A DNA stretch of 64,000 nucleotides from Sphaerulina vaccinii (taxonomy: Eukaryota > Ascomycota > Dothideomycetes > Mycosphaerellales > Mycosphaerellaceae), in NCBI GenBank assembly GCA_022570795.1, contig JAKUDP010000003.1, positions 1,178,001 to 1,242,000 of the forward strand, read 5' to 3'. This document shows positions 39,143-47,599 of this stretch, piece after piece. The notes beneath the pieces are model-generated. The model saw only the letters and a list, made by a program, of their open reading frames with translations, was not told the origin of the DNA and did no database searches. Numbering within the stretch: position 1 is the stretch's first letter; every line of letters begins with the position of its first letter. The position numbers were made by a program, and so were the translations under genes.

Positions 39143-39232
39143 TGCGACAATTACGTGCTCTAATAATTATGCTATCTGCTTACATGCCGCATTCGGCGTA
39201 GACTGCGACAACCCTAACACTTGGCAAAGTAA

Positions 39233-39263
39233 CAGGTTTGGGCGGTCAGCAGGTTTGGGCGGT
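39233..39263. repeat. 17-bp tandem repeat, 1.8 copies
   Basis: CAGGTTTGGGCGGTCAG at 39,233-39,249 is followed directly by CAGGTTTGGGCGGT. It lies just downstream of the LINE ORF1 stop codon, reading on the minus strand. Confidence 0.85.
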
Positions 39264-39271
39264 TATCTACG

Positions 39272-39762
39272 TTAGTTGATTTCCGCCTCAGGGATAAACG
39301 GCCTGTTCTCTAGCAAGATTTCGTCCCGATTCCACTCGAACCTATCCATGTCCATCGAGTGTCTACGGATACCATGTACGATCACGCCGTACGTTGAAAC
39401 TCCATTCCGATGTAGCGCACCCAGTCATCGCCGCACTGTCGCAGTGTCTGTGTTTCGCTAATACTCGCCGTCCTGATGATAAGGTCGCCACTTTCGAGCT
39501 GATTAGCTGACATGACTCTCACCTGTCTGATCTGTTCATTGGAGCTCTGTTCGATAGCGCGGTCGACGTGGGACTTCAGGTTGCGCGGATCCATTGCTCG
39601 CAGGCGTTCGATGGTTACGGGGCTTCTGATGTTTACTATGATCTCACGTTGACTCTGTATGGATACGGTCTGCGTGTCGTGAGGGCTGTGGATACTGCTG
39701 GCTAAGTACCGCTCGCTAGTGCTGCTGCGTAGCTCATCGGTGCGCTCTTGTTGCTCTGTAAG
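39272..39762 (-). pseudogene. LINE (Tad-like) ORF1 fragment, not RIPped, one frameshift
   Basis: On the minus strand, from about 39,762 the frame reads SSTSERYLASSIHS, then DPRNLKSHVDRAIEQSSNEQ and SGDLIIRTASI. This runs to a stop at 39,382-39,384. From about 39,395 the next frame continues sensibly (TYGVIVHGIRR ... IPEAEIN) to a stop at 39,272-39,274, so one frameshift separates them. The style is that of the gag-like ORF1 of fungal non-LTR elements; family assignment is from memory of such proteins. A RIPped homologue of the same segment is at 44,394-44,700. The upstream part of ORF1 and ORF2 are missing. Confidence 0.7.
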
Positions 39763-40393
39763 CCATGTTCTTCACTTCTCTTATGATCGCGACCCTCATT
39801 GTACCAATGGGTAAAGCGTGCTGCCTTTGTATCTACTGTCTGCATCTCCCCTACGTGTAGAGTGCGTGCGCTTCGCGCACTTCTTGTGTCCTCGAAGGAC
39901 TGGATGTTCGAAGCACTGGCTGGTCACGATTTGATTTGATAACATGGTATTGAGAACACGTATTCCCAGCACGTTCGGTTCACTGGAGGCTAGACGATGC
40001 ACAAATACTGTGCGGCGCTTCCGTTGCCCTGCAAGGATCATGATCCTATGTAGGCCGCGCATCCCGGTTCCACATACTTAGTGATTACGTATAACTTAGT
40101 CCGATACAGTCCGGAGACTTTTCGGAATATTCCCTCTCAAGGCCGTAAGCATCGTCGTATTCTGATCAATGGCTGAACATCGAACGTTTATTCTTCGAAC
40201 TTAATGCTTGGGAAGCCCTTAGATCGCGGAGTCTCCGCGCCAGGATATCGTTCTGGGTCATATGGGGTGCACCGCTCTGTCAATCGGCCAGAGTGGCCCT
40301 ATCTCGAAACTTGTTTGAGTCTGCGCAGTCTGAGTACCTCCTCACGATCGGCCCCAGCACGATATTCTGTAGCTCACCGGACCTTACAAGGAG
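39763..40393. other. Gene-free stretch upstream of the thioesterase
   Basis: Normal base composition. Open frames here are short and unrecognised. It should contain the promoter of the thioesterase gene. No RNA gene or repeat seen. Confidence 0.5.
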
Positions 40394-41332
40394 ATGAAGA
40401 TGTACCACGAATTCAAGTTTGAGAGCAGTATCCAAGTCGAGCCTTCCAAATCCAAGCAGAATGTGTATACCAGCGCCCACCTACCATGGGGTTACCCGGG
40501 ATTGAAAAGAGTGGCAGGACCAGTTCTTCTAGTCGAAGCGGCAGCGGCCGCTTACAAAACTGTACCCGATGGCTTCGAGGTCCATTGTCTACAAGCCCAC
40601 TTCCTTAGGCCTGCTGAAGTTGGAACTCCGCTTCAGCATGTTGTGCAAGATCTCTTGACAACCTCCAAGTTTGCTTGCAGAAGTGTTACCGTCAAGCAGT
40701 ATGGCGATGAAGTAAATGTGGTTGCTACCATCAGCTTTATCAAGAGATCTTTGGAAGAAGGCTTGCCCCTTCAGCCGTATCAGTACCTCCCGTTGCCCTC
40801 GACCGACACCACGAGAGCTGCGGCGACGGAAATCGAGCTAGCACTGGACGATTACAATCCTCAAGGACCTCCCTTCAATCTTCCCACGGGCACACCTCAC
40901 CCTACCATGAGTTCACAAAGCCTAGAGATGACAGAGGACCCTGACGTCGGGAATCGAACTCTAAGAGCTAAAGTCCGAATTACAAGTGCAATCTCTGGTC
41001 CAACGGGACAATTACTAGCTATAATCTGTCTCTCCGATCTATATGTAATGGATTGTCCACTCCGGGCCAAGGGTATCGACTACGGGCTTCCTAGAATAGG
41101 AGACGTGACACGAACACCCACGAAAAGCCAAGTACGGCAGCTTGCAAGCTTGAACCATTCTTTGCGGTTCGCCAGGTTGAGTGGATTTGATGCTTCGGAA
41201 GGTGTTCTGTTAGAAGTCAATGTGAAATGGGCAGCCAGGATGAGAGCCGTATCGACTACGGCCATACGAGATGTTCGAGGAGAACTTATCGCTACGGTTG
41301 AGCAAGAGGTCTGTGCCTCTCATCGAATTTAA
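40394..41332 (+). CDS. TesB-type acyl-CoA thioesterase (312 aa), intact, no intron
   Basis: Double hot-dog acyl-CoA thioesterase of the TesB/ACOT8 family, which hydrolyses acyl-CoA to free acid and CoA, often in peroxisomes. The first hot-dog spans about residues 25-118, with WGYPGLKRVAGPVLLVEAA and the HCLQAHFLRP strand typical of the family. The second spans about 190-310. The TesB catalytic set is present by alignment from memory: Asp215 (CLSDLY), Ser252 (QLASLNHS) and Gln304 (VEQEV). The ATG at 40,394 is chosen because the family N-terminus begins shortly after; a second ATG lies two codons on. The C-terminal SHRI is at best a weak peroxisomal signal. It is the only intact gene of the window, standing between RIPped blocks. 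Substrate unknown. Confidence 0.85.
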   Translation: MKMYHEFKFESSIQVEPSKSKQNVYTSAHLPWGYPGLKRVAGPVLLVEAAAAAYKTVPDGFEVHCLQAHFLRPAEVGTPLQHVVQDLLTTSKFACRSVTVKQYGDEVNVVATISFIKRSLEEGLPLQPYQYLPLPSTDTTRAAATEIELALDDYNPQGPPFNLPTGTPHPTMSSQSLEMTEDPDVGNRTLRAKVRITSAISGPTGQLLAIICLSDLYVMDCPLRAKGIDYGLPRIGDVTRTPTKSQVRQLASLNHSLRFARLSGFDASEGVLLEVNVKWAARMRAVSTTAIRDVRGELIATVEQEVCASHRI

Positions 41333-41740
41333 GAGTCTAGCGACATCAGCTGACATGCGTCGTCCTAGGGCTACTATCAATTCATGTCTAGAGAAGAAAT
41401 GGCGACAGGACTTGACTGGATATCTGGAAGCAGATCGCGAAAAGGTCGTGGCAAACTTTGAGGCAATCGATATTTTGAGCATCATGTGTCCAAGCTCTGA
41501 CTAATAGAGCACACAAAGTCCAGGTTCATTCCGTCACTCCTGAACTCTGGAGTGGTTTGATGCACTACTTTTCCTGTTTCTACTAGAGACTTATGCGTTG
41601 AAATCGCAAGACGCATGGTGAATAGGAGCAATGATCGCCCACTGCTGGCCCACGAGGGCACTCTCTTGTTCTGCCGGGCCCATTATCTCTCCTGATTTAC
41701 CGGACTGGCTCTGGCAATCACGAGTGACTAGTCCTTGCGC
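41333..41740. other. Spacer between convergent thioesterase and carbonic anhydrase remnant
   Basis: Normal composition. Holds the 3' region of the thioesterase and downstream sequence of the minus-strand carbonic anhydrase remnant. Open frames here overlap in other frames and show no recognisable domain. Confidence 0.5.
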
Positions 41741-42420
41741 TCATGCAACCTCTCTAAGCTCTCCAGTTTCTGTCACGTACGCATATCCTACCACTAAAGC
41801 GCCAGCAGGAAGGAACGGCCACGCCTTGACCTTGGCGACATCCTGGCCAATGCTCTCCTCGATGCCAAGACTGTACACGTGGGATTAGTGATGCTGAACC
41901 AGACTCAAACTATGCTCTGTCCAGAACTCACTGTTTGTACGTGCCAAATACTTTACCCTGGATTTCATGAGCATGGTTAGGAGCCCTCTCGGCCAATCGC
42001 TTGGCAACCTCCTCATCCAGCCTCGAGACACCTCCGCACTCTACTCATGTCAGCACTCGCGGATAGGGGTCGAACTATGCTATCACAAACCGGTGTGTTG
42101 CAAGACAACAACCAAAGCAATCTGACCAATCGTACCCATCACAGACATGGATCGGGAGGTGTCTTCCGATCTTGTTTAGCAAGATTAGTCGTGAGGCCGG
42201 GCTGGCTGCCTCGGTAGGCCGAATTAGGCATATTGATGTAGTCCGAAGTCATGGTATCCCTCTAGCAATGCCGTACTGGTGCTCGCATTGACAATGTGCA
42301 TCACCGCTGGGGGCGATCGTCGAAAGCGTGGCTTGCTCGCCCACTGCTTTGTAGGAACAGTGGTGGTGTACTCGGAGCTTTGTCGTATGTCCGTGCTGCT
42401 GTCGCAGGCTTAGATATCAC
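41741..42420 (-). pseudogene. Beta-carbonic anhydrase remnant, three readable exons
   Basis: Beta-carbonic anhydrases interconvert CO2 and bicarbonate with zinc held by Cys, His and Cys. Minus-strand exons at 42,170-42,091, 42,040-41,932 and 41,870-41,741 join across two canonical introns. These are 42,090-42,041 (50 bp, branch CTGAC) and 41,931-41,871 (61 bp, GTGAGT...CAG). They read SEDTSRSMSVMGTIGQIALV, then LQH-T-E-C-G-G with the second and third zinc ligands, then APNHAHEIQGKVFGTYK, and finally LVVGYAYVTETGELREVA and a stop. Upstream, where CxDxR should lie (about 42,270-42,300), I read VNAS without the cysteine and the Asp/Arg pair, and a stop follows. I therefore call it decayed, though a missed exon is possible. 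The 300 bases upstream of it hold CT-rich, promoter-like sequence and no other gene. Confidence 0.65.
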
Positions 42421-42727
42421 ATTTCCTGTTGAATAATCCCGTGATGCCACTGTTGGTACTTGACAATCTTGTTGTATCCATTCGTCGATAATGAGCCAAG
42501 AAGCGGAGGCCCTTCTGAACCCGCCAGAGAGCGTTTGTGGAGAAGGTGGATAAATGATGAAGATCCATGAAGGATATCAAGGCTGATTAGATGAATAGGC
42601 TGATATCCTGGCACGCGCTGGAGGCACGAAGCGCCACATGAGGCCCCGTCGGCATGATCGCAAGCATATAGACCAGCTTGTGGTATAGATTGATTTCTCG
42701 AAGAGCTGAAGAGCTCTCATTGTTTTA

Positions 42728-43063
42728 GGCTCTGTCTACTTTGTCGATTATTAAGTTAATAGTAAGGCTTGTCGATAGATGGGATTAAGAAACGACAAAT
42801 ATCGATAGCTGTCTACTTAGGTATCGATAGGAAATGGTCGATATGTCGATAGTAAAGTACCGATTTCGTGCGACGGACGAAAGCCCTCTACGCGTTTCTC
42901 TATTAGCTCGGATGCTCGAAATGCATAGACAAAATCCACTATCTATAATAGTTCTTCTAGAGGTACATTTTGTGCTCTGTGCACACTCGACTAACTTTGC
43001 TAGTAATTACCGGCTACTATTGACACCTCCGACTATCGACGTATCGACAAAGTAGACGGGGCC
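42728..43063. mobile_element. PIF/Harbinger-like MITE, 336 bp
   Basis: Terminal inverted repeats GGCYCYGTCTACTTTGTCGA match over about 21 bases with two C/T differences. They are flanked by the 3-bp duplication TTA at 42,725-42,727 and 43,064-43,066. TTA duplications and GGC-type ends fit PIF/Harbinger elements. The interior is rich in TCGATA-type motifs and has no transposase, so it is non-autonomous. Confidence 0.85.
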
Positions 43064-43870
43064 TTAGATCACCGAAAGCAACGACTTACAAGGACAACCC
43101 CCAAGTATCCCGCCATTGTCCTCGGAAAGAGCCGATCAAAGCCAATAGGGACTGAGTCTCCAAAACGACATTCGCATGATAAGATAACCATTCCCTGGTA
43201 GGACTTATTGCCAACAGGATGAGCGGAGAGCAAATCACTGCTCTCACACTGGTGGCCAATTGTTCCGACATGCGAACACCAGCCTGGGATTACCAGACTG
43301 GCAGGTACCACCGAACTCAAGCCTGAACGACTATACCCGTGGTTGCGAGGTACTTCTGTAGTAATGCCCCTAGTTTGCTCAGCACCGCTTTGTTTCTGCT
43401 TCAAATGCATTGAATGCCGGCCTTCCTCGAGACATTCCCCGTCAACAAGATCCATCCTAATCGCCATCTTCTGCATCCACGATTTCAGGGCCAGTGATTA
43501 GCGTATCTTCATATGGCTCGAACCCTCGCGTTGAGAGGTAGAAGACGACCTACAGTTCTCGCATCCTCTTAACAACGAAAACGAAGTCTGCTTCGGCGTC
43601 AACAGCATAAGCGAGAGTCGTCAAGGGCCACCGCGACGCTGGATTTCTAGGCTCACCTATATCGTGTTGTAGTGTATATGTGATACGAACCCAGGCGGAA
43701 GGTATGTGTGGCTATCGATGCAGGTAATTATCCCGGCAGCAGCGCAACGCTGCTAGTTTCAGCTCCACGACTAGAACCTTCGAATTTGTACTAGTTTTGG
43801 ACATAATAAACGGCGTTTACCCTGTCACGTGACAAGATGCCATCCTGAGTGCTTGTGCTAGCACAAACAC
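43064..43870. other. Unassigned GC-balanced sequence right of the MITE
   Basis: A minus-strand open frame of 135 codons (43,476 to 43,069) is present, but it has no recognisable domain and overlaps another open frame on the same strand, so I do not call a gene. A second minus-strand reading at about 43,480-43,610 contains the segment ADFVFVVKRM, possibly an exon of a decayed gene. A palindromic GTCACGTGAC lies at 43,824-43,833. Confidence 0.4.
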
Positions 43871-43872
43871 TC
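43847..43872. repeat. 26-bp near-perfect palindrome at island 1 right edge
   Basis: GAGTG...CACTC arms around the centre TTGTGCTAGCACAA, with a single mismatched pair. It sits exactly where normal composition gives way to RIPped DNA. Confidence 0.85.
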
Positions 43873-43885
43873 TTATTAATTAAAA

Positions 43886-44700
43886 ATATCGATATAGCAA
43901 GTATTATAATTCTTAGAATTTAGTTATATAGTAGTATACTATATTTACTTTTAAAAGTTATATAAAGCTATAAAGTTAGATATATCGCCTATAGGCCTAC
44001 TACTTATAGTAGAAATATAGCTTTTAGAGCTTATCTAGGCTATAGTATACTAAAAGTATACTCTATAACTTATAAAGTATCTACTTAAAATATATAGCTA
44101 TATTAATTATACTAAGAGCTATACTATACTAGAAGAAGTTATAAAGTATAAAATACTTCTAATATAACTACTATCTAGAATATACTATATATAATATATA
44201 GATATATAAAAGCTACTAAAAAGAAAATATTATAGAAACTAGAAGTACTAAAGAAAAAGCTATATAATACTAATATATAGTTAAAAAGAATAAATATAGT
44301 TAGTAAAGAGATAAAAGAAGTAGTAAAAAAAATAGTAGAAGTAGAAAAAGTATAAGTTAGACTTATAAAAAAATATAAAAAATAATAGTCTATAGAATAA
44401 TAAAAGTATACTAATAAGCTATATAGTAGTACTAGTAAGTAGTACTTAGCTAGTAGTATCTATAGCTCTTATAATACCTAGACTATATCTATATAGAGCT
44501 AGTATAAAATTATAGTAAATATTAGAACTTCTATAGCTATTAAATATCTATAAGTAATAAATCTATATAACTTTAAGTCTTATATTAACTATACTATTAA
44601 ATAGAGCTCTAATAAATAGATTAGATAGATAAAAGTTATATTAGCTAATTAGCTAAAAAGTAGTAACTTTATTATCTAGATAGCAAGTATTAGTATAATA
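43886..44700 (+). pseudogene. LINE ORF1 fragment, heavily RIPped
   Basis: From 44,394 to 44,700 it aligns codon for codon with the non-RIPped copy at 39,762-39,450 (minus strand); the differences are nearly all C-to-T or G-to-A. Upstream, 44,246-44,393 reads as a Lys/Glu-rich coiled coil, fitting the N-terminal half of such ORF1 proteins. It is cut at 44,700 by a family C LTR. Confidence 0.75.
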
Positions 44701-44838
44701 TATTAGGTTATAGAAAACCTAATAATCTTACTAAGTAGAGGCTAAGCTTAATCTAGTTAGAGCTTGTTAATATATCTATAAGGAAGTAAATAAAGAAAAT
44801 TCTTATATTCTAATTAGTAAAATAGAATAGTAAGTTAT
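44701..44838 (-). repeat. Truncated family C LTR (C4, 138 bp)
   Basis: Starts TATTAGGTTATAGA like the plus-strand reading of the other C LTRs and stops at the F insertion. The rest of this LTR is not found on the far side of F. Confidence 0.85.
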
Positions 44839-45021
44839 TATTATAACCTAATACCTACCTACCTACCTATATTTACTTATAACTATTATATATATATAGC
44901 TAGGCCCGATGCGGCTAGCGCGCTTAGTGCTTTTCTTATACTTACTTATTTATACCTTTATACTTCTTTTAGATACTTTATCTATAATCTAATTTACTAT
45001 ACTACTATTTATAATATTATA
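44839..45021 (+). repeat. F 5' LTR (183 bp)
   Basis: Begins TATTATAACC. It ends ATTATA where the 3' copy keeps ATTACA, showing the CA-to-TA change at the LTR end directly. Contains a CpG-rich core near 44,905-44,930. Confidence 0.92.
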
Positions 45022-45181
45022 CTTTAGAGACTATACTTATAGTATATAGTTCCTAGTTATAGTTATAGTTAATACTATATTTAGAATATATCTTATACTA
45101 AAAGTACAAACTCGAAGTAGCTCTAGTAAGAGCGCGCCTATAGTAGGATTATAGTTCTTAGTTAAGGTTATAATTACTATA

Positions 45182-45405
45182 TATAAGAGTAGGGATATAT
45201 AGCAATATATAGAGCGCTAGTTAATAAGAGTATTAGTTATATAAACTAATCCTTGCCTCTATAAAGAATATAGGAGCTCTTAGAGTTATAGAGCAACTAT
45301 ATACTATATATATTCTATCTTTGGGACCGAGAATATAGAATTGCCTAGCAATCTAGATTCTCTTTTCGGAGTTAAGATACTATATCCTTAGACCTAGCTC
45401 TTATA
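45182..45405 (-). repeat. Solo LTR of family G inside F (224 bp), inverted
   Basis: Reverse complement of the G 5' LTR (55,522-55,745), same length of 224 bp. The perfect target duplication CTATA lies at 45,177-45,181 and 45,406-45,410. No G internal sequence, so it is a solo LTR left after LTR-LTR recombination. Confidence 0.93.
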
Positions 45406-45639
45406 CTATAGTAGTTATAGACTTTAGTTCTTAGTCGAGTCGAGCTACTTTAATATAGCGAGACTTAATAGCAATCTGCTAGGCGCTCGTAGTCTTAACC
45501 TATATATATCTATTCTTAATTGCAAGTCGCTTTTTAGAGCTACTAATATAGATTCTTAAATCTAAAGTTGCTAACTAGAAAGTAATATATTCTACTAGCA
45601 CGCCGACGTACTCTACTAATAGTAGTAGGAGATTGCTAA

Positions 45640-47590
45640 TAAGCTTTTAATAATTAAAAAAGAGCCTAACTTTAAAAATAGTTTTAATCTTCTTAAGTAT
45701 ATTACCTATAAGTATAATAACTTATTTAATAAAGACTATACTTAGATTACTTTCGCCGATATAGCTAGTAAGAAAGTTATATTAGAAGTTACTTTTTTTA
45801 AAAATCTATCTTCTTTTAAGCTTCGAGATATTACTAAGGTAGTACTAGAGGATATATATAATATACTCTATAATATCTTCTACGACTATAAGCTAGCTCT
45901 AAACTAGTTAGTAGTTGTTTAGGAAGCTAATAAACTTAATTAATAGAAGAATAAGAATATAGTTACTTAGTATAATAGACTCGAGTCTAAGAGAGATACT
46001 TTAAGTACTAAGAAGAATACTTTGGTTATAGAGAAGGATATAGCTACAACTAAGATATAGCGACTATAGAATATAATTAATAGAGAGCTCGGCAACATTA
46101 TTAATAATAATAGCAAAGCTTTTATAGCCGAGTTAAAAAAGAATATAGAAGATATTAAGTAATATAAGAACTTCTATAAGAATCTATCTAATAAACTATA
46201 AAAGAAGGTTAATTAATTAGAGGCTTAAGAAGCTAAAGCTAGTTAAGAAACCTTACTCGAGCTTAGTATCTTATATAATAATATTATAGATATTACTTAG
46301 AAGAATAAGAAACTCGAGGAGTATATCTAGTAGCTCTTTTATTATAACTTAAGCCTCTTCTTATATAGCTACCTACTAGCTAATAGTGCTAGTACTAGTA
46401 CTAGTAGTAGTAGTAGAGGTAGAGGTAGAGGAGATTCCTCTAAAGGTCGAGGCTACTATAACTTATACTTATAATCTAGACCTTGCGGCTACTATAATAG
46501 CTTATTATATTTACTTTATATTAGATACTATAAAGAAGATATCTATAGTCCTAATAGAGACCTCCTCTAGTAAGAATATAGTTACTATATTAATAATAGT
46601 AATACTCTAGGCGCCTAATCTAGCGCGTCGAACTTTACTTAGTATAATAATAGATAGGTCCTTGCTATTAAGGGTAGTTGCGATATCTATATACTAGATA
46701 AGTTCGGTAATAATAGAAAGCTAGCCTTTAATAAGTAGATATATAATATCGAGAACAAGGTTAGTAGTAGTATCTTCTATAATATTAACTTATTACTTAC
46801 CTATATTTATAGCTTTACTAAGCTAGATATATAGTAACTCCTAGACCTACGCATCCCCTCCTATATTAATAAGCGAGCTACTATCGACTCTTTCAAGTCT
46901 CTTAATAAGATACTAGAGTATATAACCGAGCGCTATAGCTAGTATAACTAAGCTAACTATTTATTCTACAAGTTGTCTGCGCTTAAGTAAGGAGACAAGG
47001 AGTTATTTAGTACTTACTATACTAAGTTCTAGAAGTGCTATACTTATATTTATTTTATAGCCGAGTCCAAAAAGTAGCTACTTAAAGGCTCTCTTAACTA
47101 CTACTATAGCAATTGTCTAATTAATAGCTCTATATGCCACACTCTTAAGGAGTTAATAGATTGCCTATATAATATCTAGAATAGCTTCGCTCGGCTTAAT
47201 ATAAATAAGCTAGCTTATACTAATAATAATAATAATTATAGTAGTAGAGGAAACCGAGGTAGTAGTAGAGGTTAGTATAGAGGTTATAGAGGTTCTAATA
47301 GTAGAGGTAGTAATAATAATAATAATAATAATAATAGCAGCCTACTTCTATACTCCGATCTACTAGAGAAGTTTAAAAATCTAAAGCTACTTACTAATAA
47401 TAAGCGCTTTAAACTTATTTAGAGTAGTTACTATTTGCGCTACTACGAGTATAGCTACTATAGTCGTGACCTAGCTTGCGTCTTTAAAAAGTATTAGATA
47501 CTACTATATACTAATACTATAAATACTAATAGTACTAATAATAATAGCTAGGGAAATAGCGAGACCTCTACTTAAGTATAATAAGTAGAG
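45640..47590 (+). pseudogene. F gag remnant with RG-rich and poly-Asn regions
   Basis: The reading is Lys/Asp/Tyr-rich with an acidic central part. Arg-Gly-rich segments lie at 46,420-46,465 (SSSSRGRGRGDSSKGRG) and 47,240-47,300, followed by a run of Asn codons (47,305-47,335). A Cys-rich segment near 47,430-47,470 (YYEYSYYSRDLAC, Y from C or H) may be a degenerate zinc knuckle. Stops interrupt it. The RG boxes suggest RNA binding, which is inference. Confidence 0.65.
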
Positions 47591-47599
47591 GTTGTAATA

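Noticed and set aside
39796..40062. Minus-strand open frame of 88 codons
   Set aside because: No recognisable domain and not in frame with the LINE ORF1 fragment downstream; treated as chance.
40280..40480. Minus-strand frame overlapping the thioesterase start
   Set aside because: Antisense shadow of the thioesterase gene and its promoter; no protein-like features.
40394..41332. Catalytic Asp lost in the thioesterase (Asn in SLNHS)
   Set aside because: The TesB active-site Asp is the earlier one (here Asp215 in CLSDLY); the SLNHS position only supplies the Ser/Thr residue, which is present.
41631..41888. Plus-strand open frame of 85 codons
   Set aside because: Antisense to the last exon of the carbonic anhydrase remnant, whose splice sites and protein similarity are convincing on the other strand.
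42834..43055. Plus-strand open frame of 73 codons
   Set aside because: Lies wholly inside the 336-bp MITE and ends at its inverted repeat; MITEs are non-coding.
46386..46610. Open frame of 74 codons on the plus strand
   Set aside because: Shadow frame of the Ser/Arg-Gly-rich gag segment of element F; Val/Glu repeats result from reading the RG-coding repeat out of frame.
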